Positions 24,636 through 32,469 of a stretch of 34,109 bases of DNA are shown one piece after another. A model generated the notes under the pieces. The model was not told where the DNA came from. It did not search any database and was given only the letters and a program-made list of their open reading frames with translations. The translations under genes were made by a program, and so were the position numbers. Each line of letters starts with the position of its first letter. Position 1 is the first letter of the stretch. This stretch comes from Arenimonas sp. SCN 70-307 (GTDB taxonomy: Bacteria; Pseudomonadota; Gammaproteobacteria; Xanthomonadales; Xanthomonadaceae): contig NZ_MEDO01000029.1 of assembly GCF_001724815.1 (NCBI RefSeq), positions 1 to 34,109 on the forward strand, in the 5' to 3' direction.

Positions 24636-26900
24636 TCAGGCGAGGGCCTCGGCCATCGCCACGATGTCGTCGTCGGACGGGATGACCAGGAAAGCCGCGC
24701 CCGCCAGCGGGGTGTAGGTGTCCTCGCCCACGACCCGGCGCAACGGCTTGGCACCCTGCCCGCCCTCGACCACGGCGGTGATGATGCCCTCGCCCACGCC
24801 GGCCGAGCGGCGGCCCTCGTCCACCACCAGGATGCGATCGCACTCGCCGGCGTGGCGGGCGATGGCGGCGGCGTTGAGCGGCTGCAGCCAGCGCAGGTCC
24901 ACCACGCGCACCTTCCAGCCCTTCGCGGCTTCGATGCGCCGCGCCGCGCGCAGGCTCATCGGCACGCCGTTGCCGAAGCTGAAGATCACCAGGTCGCGGG
25001 CCTCGGGGGCGTACACGCGTTCCTCGCCCACGACCATGGCCTGGTCGGGCGCCGGGTAGCTGGTGAGCCACTGGCCGTCGCCCGGCTCGTAGAGGTCCTT
25101 GGCCATGTACAGCGCGATCGGCTCGAGGTAGGCGCACACGCGCCCGTCCACCTTGGCCAGCGCCATCATCGTGCGCAGCATGGTGGCGGCGTCGTCGCCG
25201 CGGCTGGGGCAGCCGACCACCAGGCCCGGGATGTCGCGCAGCGCGGTGATCGAGTTGTCGTTGTGGAAATGCCCGCCGAAGCCGCGCTGGTAGCCCAGCG
25301 AGGCGATGCGCATCACCATCGGGTTGCGGTACTGGCCGTTGGAGAAGAACTGCAGGCTGCAGGCTTCGCCGCGGATCTGGTCGCAGGCGTTGTGGAAGTA
25401 CGCCAGGTACTGGATCTCGGGCATGGGCAGCATGCCGACGTTGGCGTAACCCTGGGCCAGGCCCAGGATCATGGTTTCGTCGAGCAGCGTGTTGAACACG
25501 CGCGCGTTCTTGAAGGCCTTGTGCAGGCCCTTGGTGACCGTGTACACGCCGCCCTTCTGCGCCACGTCCTCGCCGAACAGCAGGGCCTCGGGGTACTTGC
25601 AGAACAGGTCGTGCAGGGCCTGGTTGATCTGGATGGCCAGGTGCCTGGGCGGCTGGTTCTCCGGCAGCTTCGCCTCGCTGCCGAACACCGCCAGGCGCCT
25701 GTCGGCGTAGTCGGCGCGCGCGGCCTCGTCGGCCACCTTGTCGGGCGTGAACGGCGCCAGCGGCGCCATCACCTCGGCCAGGTCGGTCAGCTTCGGACGG
25801 CGGTCGGCCTCTTCGGCGGCGGCGAAGCAGCGGGCGCGCATGGCTTCGTACTTGCCCAGCAGCTCGTCCTTGCTCATCAGGCCCGAGACCAGGGCGATCT
25901 CGGCCGAGCGCAGCAGCGGGTCGGTGGCCTCGACGGCCATCAGCTCCTCGATGCTGCGCCACTCGATCTCGAAATCGGTGCCGGCGTGGCCCATGATCCG
26001 GGTGGTCTTGAGGTGCAGGAAGGTCGGGCGGCGCGTGCGGCGGCAGTGCTCCACCGCGGCCTGCACCTGGCCGTAGCCGCTGGCGATGTCGAGGCCGTCG
26101 GCGAAGAAGTAGTCCAGGCCGTCGCGGTGGCGGAAGGCATTGCCGATCCAGCCGCCGGGCGTCTTGACCGAGATGCCGATGCCGTTGTCCTCGCAGACGA
26201 AAAGCACCGGCGCCGGCAGGCGCTGGTAGGCCGTCCACTGCGCGGTGTTGAAGGCGGTCTGGGCGGTGGCGTGATTGCTCGAGGCATCGCCGAAGCTGCA
26301 GATGGCGATCGAATCGTCCGGGATCGGCAGTTCATGGCCGATGCGGCGCGCCTGCTCGATGGCGATGGCGGTGCCCAGCGCCTTGGGCAGGTGCGAGGCG
26401 ATCGTGGAGGTCTGCGGCAGCACCCACAGCGGCTTGCTGCCCCACACTTTGTGCCGGCCGCCCGAAGCCGGGTCGTCCTTGCTCGCGGCGAAGCTGAGCG
26501 CCGAGTCCATCACCGGATCCATGCCCGGCAGCTTGCGGAAGCGCTCGGCCATGAAGCCGCCCGAGCGATAGTGCAGGAAGGCCGGGTCGGTGTGCCGCGC
26601 CAGGCGCGCCACCATCGCATTGCCCTCGTGGCCGCTCGAGCCGATGGTGTAGAACACCTTCTGCTGCACGCGCAGCACCCGCGCCATCAGGTCGAGGTGG
26701 CGCGAGACCAGCTGCGACTCGAACAGCTCCAGGAAATCGGCCGCGGTGCAGGCGCTGCCGTCGAGCACCGGCTCGTGCGGGGCCGGCCGGTGCAGGGGCT
26801 TGCCCGACCAGGACTTCACGAACTCGGTGAAGTTGTCGTCGCAGACCTTGGCGCGATTGACGTCTTTGTGGCGGGCGGGGATGGACATGGCGACTGGCAT
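24636..26900 (-). CDS. Fused alpha/beta E1 of a branched-chain 2-oxoacid dehydrogenase
   Basis: This 754-residue ThDP enzyme has both E1 halves in one chain. The alpha part (about 45-400) has YRSGGFMAERF, GSKPLWVLPQTSTIASHL and the ThDP-binding CSFGDASSNHATAQTAFNTA ... FVCEDNGIGI. The beta part (about 420-754) has LLFGEDVAQKGGVYTVTKGL, FNTLLDETMILGLAQGYA and VGCPSRGDDAATMLR. Sequence style matches 2-oxoisovalerate dehydrogenases rather than AceE or SucA. It would decarboxylate branched-chain 2-oxo acids and acylate the lipoyl arm of an E2, but no E2 or E3 lies in the window. The usual GDG of the ThDP motif is GDA here. ATG 26900 and ATG 26888 are both possible starts. Glutaryl-CoA dehydrogenase two genes away suggests an amino-acid catabolism neighbourhood. 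Confidence 0.88.
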   Translation of the reverse strand: MPVAMSIPARHKDVNRAKVCDDNFTEFVKSWSGKPLHRPAPHEPVLDGSACTAADFLELFESQLVSRHLDLMARVLRVQQKVFYTIGSSGHEGNAMVARLARHTDPAFLHYRSGGFMAERFRKLPGMDPVMDSALSFAASKDDPASGGRHKVWGSKPLWVLPQTSTIASHLPKALGTAIAIEQARRIGHELPIPDDSIAICSFGDASSNHATAQTAFNTAQWTAYQRLPAPVLFVCEDNGIGISVKTPGGWIGNAFRHRDGLDYFFADGLDIASGYGQVQAAVEHCRRTRRPTFLHLKTTRIMGHAGTDFEIEWRSIEELMAVEATDPLLRSAEIALVSGLMSKDELLGKYEAMRARCFAAAEEADRRPKLTDLAEVMAPLAPFTPDKVADEAARADYADRRLAVFGSEAKLPENQPPRHLAIQINQALHDLFCKYPEALLFGEDVAQKGGVYTVTKGLHKAFKNARVFNTLLDETMILGLAQGYANVGMLPMPEIQYLAYFHNACDQIRGEACSLQFFSNGQYRNPMVMRIASLGYQRGFGGHFHNDNSITALRDIPGLVVGCPSRGDDAATMLRTMMALAKVDGRVCAYLEPIALYMAKDLYEPGDGQWLTSYPAPDQAMVVGEERVYAPEARDLVIFSFGNGVPMSLRAARRIEAAKGWKVRVVDLRWLQPLNAAAIARHAGECDRILVVDEGRRSAGVGEGIITAVVEGGQGAKPLRRVVGEDTYTPLAGAAFLVIPSDDDIVAMAEALA

Positions 26901-26919
26901 GGCGTGCTCGGTGGCGGGA

Positions 26920-27474
26920 TCAGGCGCGAAGCGTCAGGCGGTTTCGCCGCCATTGTTCCTGCGTCTGGCCCCAGAGTTGGGCGGGTTGGTTTTCATAGGG
27001 CGCCGGCAGGCGGCAGGGGCCGCGCAGCGTCGCGCCGAGGCGGCGGGCAACCGCCTGGGACGGCAGGTTGTCGGGGGCGATGGTCTGGATGATGTCCGTC
27101 CAGCCGAGATGGTCGACGGCCCAATCGATGCAGGCCGCGGCGGCTTCGGTGGCGTAGCCCTTGCCCCAGGCGGCACGGGCCAGCGAATAGCCGACCTCGC
27201 TGCCCGGCCAGCCTTCGGGCTGCCAGGGCCCGACGCGTCCGACCCATTGGCCGGACGCGCGCTCGAACACGGAGAAGAAGGAAAACCCCTGCACGTGCCA
27301 GGCACCGACCACGGCCAGCAGGCTGCGCCAGGCCACCGCGCGCGGCTGGACGCCGCCGAGGTGGACCATGGCCTCCGGGTCGGCGCAGAACGCTGCCCAG
27401 GGCTCGAAGTCCTCGCCGCGGACCGGCCGCAGGAGCAGCCGGTCGGTCTCGAGGCACAAGCCGTCCAGGTCCAT
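26920..27474 (-). CDS. GNAT family N-acetyltransferase (RimJ/RimL type)
   Basis: This 184-residue protein opens with LETDRLLLRPVRGEDFEPWA, the hallmark of the RimJ/RimL branch of GNAT acetyltransferases. The acetyl-CoA loop is GYSLARAAWGKGYATEAA (the Q/R-x-x-G-x-G/A pattern in RAAWGKGYA), and the C-terminal PDNLPSQAVARRLGA is also typical. Substrate cannot be deduced; members modify protein N-termini or small amines. GGGGAG lies five bases before the ATG. It sits between the acyl-CoA dehydrogenase and E1 genes with gaps of 23 and 19 bases, so the three are probably one transcript. Confidence 0.9.
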   Translation of the reverse strand: MDLDGLCLETDRLLLRPVRGEDFEPWAAFCADPEAMVHLGGVQPRAVAWRSLLAVVGAWHVQGFSFFSVFERASGQWVGRVGPWQPEGWPGSEVGYSLARAAWGKGYATEAAAACIDWAVDHLGWTDIIQTIAPDNLPSQAVARRLGATLRGPCRLPAPYENQPAQLWGQTQEQWRRNRLTLRA

Positions 27475-27497
27475 GGCGCTCCCCCGCCCGTCCGGGA

Positions 27498-28661
27498 TCA
27501 GAACGCGTTGATGCCGGTCACTTCGCGGCCGATCACCAGCTGGTGCACGGTCTCGGTGCCCTCGTAGGTGATCACGGACTCGAGGTTGAGCGCATGGCGG
27601 ATCGGCGGGTGCTCGGTGGTGATGCCGGCGCCGCCGAGGATGTCGCGGGCCTCGCGGCTGATGTCCAGGGCCATGCGGCAGTTGTTCCACTTGGCCAGCG
27701 ACACCTGCGAATGCTGCAGCGTGCCGGCGTCCTTGAGGCGGCCGAGCTGCAGCGACAGCAGCTGCGCCAGCGTGATGCGGCGGGCCATGTCGGCGAGCTT
27801 GAGCTGCACGGCCTGGGTCGCGGCGATCGGCCGGCCGAACAGCACGCGCTCCTTTGCATATTCCAGCGCCGAGCTGTAGCTGGCGATGGCGGCGCCGATC
27901 GGCCCCCAGGTGATGCCGTAGCGGGCCTGGCTCAGGCAGCCCAGCGGGCCCTTGAGGCCCTTCACGTTCGGCAAGCGCTGCGAATCGGGCACGCGCACGT
28001 TGTCGAAGAACAGGGCCGAGGTGACCGAGGCGCGCAGGCTCATCTTGCGGTGCACTTCCTGCGCCGCGAAACCCTTGGCGTCGGTGGGCACGATGAAGCC
28101 CTGGATGCCATCCTCGGTCTGGGCCCAGACGATGGCGATGTTGGCCACGTTGCCGTTGGTAATCCACATCTTGGCGCCGTTGATGACCCAGTCGCCGCCG
28201 TCCTTCTTCGCCACCGTCTTCATGTTGGCCGGGTCGGAGCCGCCGTGCGGCTCGGTCAGGCCGAAGCAGCCGATGATCTCGCCGCGGGCCATGCCCGGCA
28301 GGTACTGGCGGCGCTGCTCTTCCGAGCCGTAGGCGTAGATCGGGTACATGCACAGCGAGCTCTGCACCGAGACGAAGCTGCGGATGCCGCTGTCGCCGCG
28401 CTCGAGTTCCTGGCAGATCAGGCCGTAGCTGACGGCGTTGAGGCCGGCGCAGCCGTACTCCTCGGGCAGGGAGGAGCCGAGCAGGCCCATCGCGGCGATC
28501 TCGGGCACCAGTTCCTTCGGGAAGCGGCCCTGGTCGAAGCAGTCGCCGATGATCGGCAGCACCTTTTCGTCGGTGAAGCGGGCGACGGAGTCCTGGATCA
28601 TCCGCTCCTCTTCGCTGAGCAGGGAACGGATGTCGAACAGGTCGGTCGGGTTCAGGGCCAT
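27498..28661 (-). CDS. gcdH: Glutaryl-CoA dehydrogenase
   Basis: This 387-residue FAD enzyme of the acyl-CoA dehydrogenase family most resembles glutaryl-CoA dehydrogenase, which oxidises and decarboxylates glutaryl-CoA to crotonyl-CoA in lysine and tryptophan breakdown. Support: FGLTEPHGGSDPANM and KMWITNG (FAD/substrate sites), the GCDH-like ARYGITWGPIGAA with its substrate arginine, and TYEGTETVHQLVIGREVTG, whose Glu near residue 367 is the catalytic base. Start ATG 28661 (MALNPTDLFD) fits family length; an upstream ATG at 28694 would add 11 residues. Neither has a strong ribosome binding site. It leads the gcdH-GNAT-E1 group. A general short-chain acyl-CoA dehydrogenase is the alternative. 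Confidence 0.9.
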   Translation of the reverse strand: MALNPTDLFDIRSLLSEEERMIQDSVARFTDEKVLPIIGDCFDQGRFPKELVPEIAAMGLLGSSLPEEYGCAGLNAVSYGLICQELERGDSGIRSFVSVQSSLCMYPIYAYGSEEQRRQYLPGMARGEIIGCFGLTEPHGGSDPANMKTVAKKDGGDWVINGAKMWITNGNVANIAIVWAQTEDGIQGFIVPTDAKGFAAQEVHRKMSLRASVTSALFFDNVRVPDSQRLPNVKGLKGPLGCLSQARYGITWGPIGAAIASYSSALEYAKERVLFGRPIAATQAVQLKLADMARRITLAQLLSLQLGRLKDAGTLQHSQVSLAKWNNCRMALDISREARDILGGAGITTEHPPIRHALNLESVITYEGTETVHQLVIGREVTGINAF

Positions 28662-28746
28662 GGCTGCGGGCTTTGGTGGGCTGGAAAGCCGCATATTCTA
28701 ACGGTTTCCCGCTGCCGCCGGCAGCTTTGCCGGGCCCGGAAAAGTG

Positions 28747-28771
28747 AAGGGCCGGCATGGCCGGCCCTTCG
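28747..28771 (-). terminator. Terminator-like hairpin after the glycine-zipper gene
   Basis: GAAGGGCCGGC and its exact complement GCCGGCCCTTC form an 11-bp stem around a three-base loop. On the minus strand it is followed by ACTTTTCC, a short T run. It lies 26 bases after the stop of the glycine-zipper protein and before gcdH, so it would separate the two units. Confidence 0.65.
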
Positions 28772-28796
28772 GGACATCGCGTGGGGTGCCGCGGGT

Positions 28797-29480
28797 TCAA
28801 CCCTTCGGCGGCGTATCCTTGCCCGCCACGGCGATCACGCCGTCCTTGATCGGCAGGCGGCTGCCCGGGTCCTCGTCCATCACCAGGCGGCCGGTCTGGC
28901 CGTCATAGCGCCAGGTGACGTCGTAGCCGACGATCTTGTCGCGCTCGCCGAGCTGGATCTGGGCGCCGGGCTTGCGGTCGACGCGGATGCTGCCCAGCTC
29001 GCCCTCGCTGCGGTAGGTCACGTCGTAACCGACGACTTCCTCGCGCGGCTCGGACACGGTCTGGCAGACGCGCTGGACCTCGGTGGTCTTGCGGCCGCCT
29101 TCGTGGCGACGGTCGATCTCGCGGCCGGCATAGGCGCCGCCCACCGCACCGGCCACCGTGGCCAGCTTGCGGCCGTCGCCCTTGCCCACCTGGTTGCCTA
29201 CCAGGCCGCCGACGACGGCACCGATCACCATGCCGTCCTTGTCGCCGAAGCGCTCGGGCTGGCGGGTCTCGACCACGCGGTCCTCGCAGACCTCGCGCTG
29301 GCCGGTGCGCATCTCCGTGATGGCATTGGAGGCCACCACGTCGCCCAGGATGGGCTCCTTGACGGTGATCGGCGTGGCCGACACCACCTCGGCATAGGGA
29401 GTGGAATAGGTGTTGTAGGCGGCGATGGCGCCACCGCCAACCAGCACACCGGCCAGCACGGCCAGGACGGTCTTGTTCAT
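28797..29480 (-). CDS. Glycine-zipper 2TM domain envelope protein
   Basis: This 227-residue protein begins with a hydrophobic helix (residues 5-26, TVLAVLAGVLVGGGAIAAYN) that could be a signal anchor. It then has a glycine-zipper hairpin of the 17-kDa surface antigen type at about 85-125 (MVIGAVVGGLVGNQVG and ATVAGAVGGAYAGREI). The C-terminal part repeats the motif VVGYDVTYRSEGELGSIRVD and IVGYDVTWRYDGQTGRLVMD, two copies of a beta unit. No lipobox cysteine is seen. ATG 29480 was chosen because GGAGG sits eight bases upstream; ATG 29495 would overlap that site. A role in envelope structure is inferred from the family, where function is little known. Confidence 0.85.
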   Translation of the reverse strand: MNKTVLAVLAGVLVGGGAIAAYNTYSTPYAEVVSATPITVKEPILGDVVASNAITEMRTGQREVCEDRVVETRQPERFGDKDGMVIGAVVGGLVGNQVGKGDGRKLATVAGAVGGAYAGREIDRRHEGGRKTTEVQRVCQTVSEPREEVVGYDVTYRSEGELGSIRVDRKPGAQIQLGERDKIVGYDVTWRYDGQTGRLVMDEDPGSRLPIKDGVIAVAGKDTPPKG

Positions 29481-29518
29481 GGTCTTGTCCTCCATTCGCG
29501 GCGGTCATCCGCCGTCGC

Positions 29519-29537
29519 GCTGGCAGGGTGTGCCAGC
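29519..29537. repeat. Short inverted repeat in a divergent intergenic region
   Basis: GCTGGCA and TGCCAGC form a perfect 7-bp palindrome around GGGTG. It lies in the 137-base gap between the divergent glycine-zipper gene and the small DUF6116-type gene. It could be an operator or the 5'-UTR hairpin of the minus-strand gene; no clear promoter was resolved around it. Confidence 0.4.
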
Positions 29538-29617
29538 CTTGCTGAACACTAACGTAAAACGCGGGCGGCGGCGTCACGGCATGGTAAGTTTTCGGGGTCC
29601 TCCCCGGGAGCCCCGCC

Positions 29618-29848
29618 ATGGCCAATCCGCTCACCGCGCCGCTGGTCGGCTTCGCCTCGAAGCTGCGCTTCCCCACCCTGTTCAAGATCACCCTGGCGCT
29701 GATGCTGCTCAGCTGGCTGCTGCCCGACCCGATCCCATTCGTCGATGAGATCGCCACCGCCCTGGTCGCCCTGGTGCTGGCGAACTGGCGCCGCAAGGAC
29801 GTCCCGACCAGCGGCGAGGTCATCGAGGGCCAGGCCCGGCGCGAATGA
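29618..29848 (+). CDS. Small membrane protein, DUF6116-like
   Basis: This 76-residue protein reads MANPLTAPLVGFASKLRFPT, then a hydrophobic helix (about 22-38), the PDPIPFVDEI turn and a second helix (about 45-57, ATALVALVLANW), ending in a charged tail. The RFPTLFK ... LPDPIPFVDE pattern is one I associate with the DUF6116 family found mainly in Xanthomonadales; function is unknown. A GGGAG site precedes the ATG. Its stop overlaps the tatD start (ATGA), so the two genes form an operon. Confidence 0.8.
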   Translation: MANPLTAPLVGFASKLRFPTLFKITLALMLLSWLLPDPIPFVDEIATALVALVLANWRRKDVPTSGEVIEGQARRE

Positions 29849-30606
29849 GCCTGCTGTACGACAGCCACTGCCACCTCGACGCCCCCGAGTTCGACCCCGA
29901 CCGCGCCGGGGTGCTGGCCCGGGCCCGCGCCGCCGGCGTCACCCGGCAACTGGTGCCGGCGGTGGACCGCGCCGGCTGGGACGCCATCGCCGGCCTCTGC
30001 GCCGCGGATCCGGGGCTGCGCCCGGCCTGGGGACTGCACCCGATGTTCCTCGACCGCCACCAGCCGGCCCATCTGGACGAGCTGGCCGACTGGCTGGCCC
30101 GCCACCGCCCTGCCGCGGTCGGCGAATGCGGGCTGGATTTTTACGTCGAGGGGCTGGATCCGGAGGCCCAGCGGCTCTATTTCCAGCGCCAGCTCGAGCT
30201 CGCCCGCGAGTTCGACCTGCCGGTGGTGCTGCACGCCCGCCGCGCCGTGGACGAGGTGATCGCCTCGCTGCGCCGGGTCGGCCACCTGCGCGGCGTGGTG
30301 CACAGCTGGTCGGGCAGCGAGGAACAGGCCCGGCAGCTGTTCGCGATGGGCTTTTGCCTGGGCATCGGCGGGCCGGTCACCTTCGAGCGCGCGCAGCGCC
30401 TGCGCCGCACCGTGGCGACCATGCCGATCGAACACCTGCTGCTGGAAACCGACGCCCCCGACCAGCCCGACGCCGGGCATCGCGGCCAGCGCAACGAGCC
30501 GGCGCGGCTGGCCGTGGTGCTCGAGACCGTGGCGGCGCTTCGCGGTGAATCCCCCGAAGCCATCGCGCAGGCCACCACGGCCAACGCCCGGCGCCTGTTC
30601 GGCTGA
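29845..30606 (+). CDS. tatD: TatD family metal-dependent hydrolase
   Basis: This 253-residue cytoplasmic TIM-barrel enzyme belongs to the TatD DNase family (3'-5' exonuclease or deoxyribonuclease activity in characterised members). Metal ligands are visible: His8 and His10 in DSHCHLD, the glutamate in AVGECGLDFY near residue 93, the histidines in VVLHARRA and VVHSWSG, and the aspartate in LLETDAPDQPD. The AVGECGLDFYVEG form is closer to YjjV than to TatD itself. Its ATG overlaps the upstream small-protein gene by four bases. It converges with tcdA, with six bases between stops. Confidence 0.93.
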   Translation: MSLLYDSHCHLDAPEFDPDRAGVLARARAAGVTRQLVPAVDRAGWDAIAGLCAADPGLRPAWGLHPMFLDRHQPAHLDELADWLARHRPAAVGECGLDFYVEGLDPEAQRLYFQRQLELAREFDLPVVLHARRAVDEVIASLRRVGHLRGVVHSWSGSEEQARQLFAMGFCLGIGGPVTFERAQRLRRTVATMPIEHLLLETDAPDQPDAGHRGQRNEPARLAVVLETVAALRGESPEAIAQATTANARRLFG

Positions 30607-30612
30607 GCCCCG

Positions 30613-31401
30613 TCAGGCCGCCGGCCGCGCCTTGAGCAGCAGTTCGATGGCCTTGCCCGCCATCGCGAACCCGAAGGTTCCGGTGATGTGCGTGGCCGCG
30701 CCCAGGCCGGCGCCGCAGTCGAGCTTGAGCGCGGCGTCGGCGCCAAGCTTGGGGCGCACGCCGCAGACGCTGCCGTCGGGCTGGGGGTACTTCACGTTCT
30801 CCATCGAGTAGACCGCCGGCACGCCGAAATAGCGGTCGGGGTTGCGCGGAAAGCCGAAGTCGGCGCGCAGTTTCTTGCGGATCAGGGCCAGCATGGCGTC
30901 GTGTTCGGTGCGCGAGAGGTCGCGCACGCGCACCAGGGTCGGGTCGGTCCGGCCGCCGGCCGAACCGCAGGCGATGAGCGGCAGTTTGCGCCGGCGGCAC
31001 CAGGCGATCATCTCGAGCTTGCTGCGCAGGCTGTCGCAGGCGTCGAGCACCAGGTCGTGGCCGCGGTCGAGCAGCGCCTCGAGGTTGGACGGCAGCAGGA
31101 ACTGCGGCACCACCTCGACCTCGATGGCCGGGTTGATGGCGCGGCAGCGCTCGGCCAGCACCTCGCCCTTGCCGCGGCCGTACTGGCCTTCGAGCGCGTG
31201 CAGCTGGCGGTTGGTGTTCGAGACGCAGGTTTCGTCCGCGTCCACCAGCACCAGGCGGCCCATGCCGCTGCGCGCCAGTGACTCGACCACCCAGGAGCCG
31301 ACGCCGCCCAGGCCGACCACGCAAACCTGCGCGCCGGCCAGCCTTTTCACCGCGCCGCGGCCATAAAGCCGGTCGATGCCGGCGAAACGAGGGTCTGCCA
31401 T
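30613..31401 (-). CDS. tcdA: tRNA threonylcarbamoyladenosine dehydratase
   Basis: This 262-residue E1-like enzyme (CsdL/TcdA) uses ATP to cyclise t6A37 of tRNA to ct6A. Signs are the adenylation-fold nucleotide loop VVGLGGVGS at residues 28-36, LVDADETCVSNTNRQLHAL with the conserved N-x-x-R-Q, DACDSLRSKLEMI and the GSAGGRTDPT segment. Length and the LARSGMGRLVLVD start fit TcdA rather than MoeB or ThiF. ATG 31401 lies in a 129-base divergent gap facing the lipoprotein gene. Confidence 0.94.
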   Translation of the reverse strand: MADPRFAGIDRLYGRGAVKRLAGAQVCVVGLGGVGSWVVESLARSGMGRLVLVDADETCVSNTNRQLHALEGQYGRGKGEVLAERCRAINPAIEVEVVPQFLLPSNLEALLDRGHDLVLDACDSLRSKLEMIAWCRRRKLPLIACGSAGGRTDPTLVRVRDLSRTEHDAMLALIRKKLRADFGFPRNPDRYFGVPAVYSMENVKYPQPDGSVCGVRPKLGADAALKLDCGAGLGAATHITGTFGFAMAGKAIELLLKARPAA

Positions 31402-31530
31402 GGCCGCATTCTACCCGCGGCCCCGCCGGATGAACGCGACGGCAACCCGCGGCCGCGCTGGTCGGCACCCGTTCAGGCGGATTTGCCTAGCGTCGGCCCC
31501 GTGTCCCCGAACCCGTGCAAGGAGCCGACC

Positions 31531-31995
31531 ATGAAAACCCGCATCCTCGCCGTCGCCGCGCTGTCGGTCACGCTGGCCGCCTGCGCCAGCAGCCAGCCGC
31601 GCAGCGCCTACGGCGGTTACGACAGCTACGACCGCGGTTATGCCCAGCGCTGCTACGACTGCGGCCGCATCGAGCGCATCGAGCAGGTCTACGGCGTGCG
31701 CGAGAACAGCCGCACCGGCGCGGTGCTCGGCGGCATCGTCGGCGCGGTCGCCGCCCGCGAGATCCCGAACCACGGCAGCGACGGCAAGCGCAACACCGCC
31801 ACCGTGGCCGGCGCGGTCGCCGGCGCCGTGGCCGGCAACGCCATCGAGAACAAGGTCAACGAGGCCACCTTCGACATCCACGTGCGGATGGACAACGGCC
31901 GGCTGATCGTCATCAACCGCAACAGCCTGCCGTCCGGTGTGCGCGAAGGCGCCTACGTCCGCGTCGAAGGCACCCGCATCACCCCGCTGCGCTGA
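31531..31995 (+). CDS. Glycine-zipper outer-membrane lipoprotein (SlyB-like)
   Basis: This 154-residue lipoprotein has a signal peptide ending in the lipobox LAAC (acylated Cys18, followed by ASSQ, so probably sorted to the outer membrane). A Tyr/Gly-rich linker precedes the CYDCGRIERIEQV segment, and then a glycine-zipper hairpin at about 65-108 (GAVLGGIVGAVAAREI and ATVAGAVAGAVAGNAIEN). The C-terminal beta part (TFDIHVRMDNGRLIVINR) resembles SlyB/Pcp proteins. AAGGAG sits six bases before the ATG, which fixes the start over a longer upstream frame. Confidence 0.9.
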   Translation: MKTRILAVAALSVTLAACASSQPRSAYGGYDSYDRGYAQRCYDCGRIERIEQVYGVRENSRTGAVLGGIVGAVAAREIPNHGSDGKRNTATVAGAVAGAVAGNAIENKVNEATFDIHVRMDNGRLIVINRNSLPSGVREGAYVRVEGTRITPLR

Positions 31996-32008
31996 CCCCG
32001 CGCGGGGC

Positions 32009-32048
32009 TTGAGGGCCGGGACCGCCGTGCTATCTTGCCGGCGGTCCC
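32009..32048 (+). promoter_or_regulatory. Promoter whose -10 lies in the loop of a perfect palindrome
   Basis: TTGAGG (32009-32014), a 16-base spacer and an extended -10 TGC-TATCTT (-10 at 32031-32036) precede the cytochrome gene. The arms GGGACCGCCG (32018-32027) and CGGCGGTCCC (32039-32048) are exact inverted repeats around the 11-base loop that holds the -10. This could be an operator for a dimeric regulator, or a terminator-like structure of the preceding gene. Confidence 0.5.
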
Positions 32049-32070
32049 TGCCCGCACGGAGTCACCCGCG

Positions 32071-32469
32071 ATGCGTTCCCTGATCCTCGTCCTGATCGGC
32101 CTGTTCGTCGGCGCCGCCCGCACCCTGATTCTGATGAACGCCCTGCGCCAGGGAACCGCCTACCCGAATGGCGTGATGGCGGTGATGTCGGCCCAGATGG
32201 GCGCGCTCAACGACAGCATCAAGCAGAATCGCTGCGCCGCCACCGACCTCACGCCGCGCCTGCAGACCCTGCGCCACCTCGGCAACGACCTCGAGCCGGC
32301 CTTCCTGCCGACCCAGGACGACGAGCGTTTCATCGCCCACTCCTCGCAGTTCCGTGCCGCGCTCGACGCCGCGCTGGCGACGCCGCCCAGCGACTGCGCC
32401 GCCGCGGGCGTGGCCCTGGACCGCGTCAAGAACAGCTGCCAGGCCTGCCACCGCGACTTCAAGGGCTGA
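32071..32469 (+). CDS. Cytochrome c'-like class II c-type cytochrome
   Basis: This 132-residue protein has a hydrophobic N-terminal helix (residues 3-20) acting as signal or anchor, a predicted four-helix body, and one heme c site CQACH at residues 123-127, six residues from the end (NSCQACHRDFKG). A single CxxCH near the C-terminus is the mark of class II cytochromes such as c' and c556. It should lie in the periplasm and carry electrons or bind NO; no partner is visible. ATG 32071 was preferred over one 12 codons earlier because the latter would place the promoter in coding sequence. Its last 11 bases overlap the convergent hydrolase gene. Confidence 0.82.
   Translation: MRSLILVLIGLFVGAARTLILMNALRQGTAYPNGVMAVMSAQMGALNDSIKQNRCAATDLTPRLQTLRHLGNDLEPAFLPTQDDERFIAHSSQFRAALDAALATPPSDCAAAGVALDRVKNSCQACHRDFKG

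Noticed and set aside
24333-27092. A 919-codon plus-strand open frame rich in His, Val, Ala and Gly
   Set aside because: Shadow of the cyclase and E1 genes on the opposite strand; no domain recognised.
31996-32008. CCCCGCGCGGGG hairpin as terminator of the lipoprotein gene
   Set aside because: The palindrome is short, with essentially no loop and only two T residues after it, so it was not listed as a terminator.
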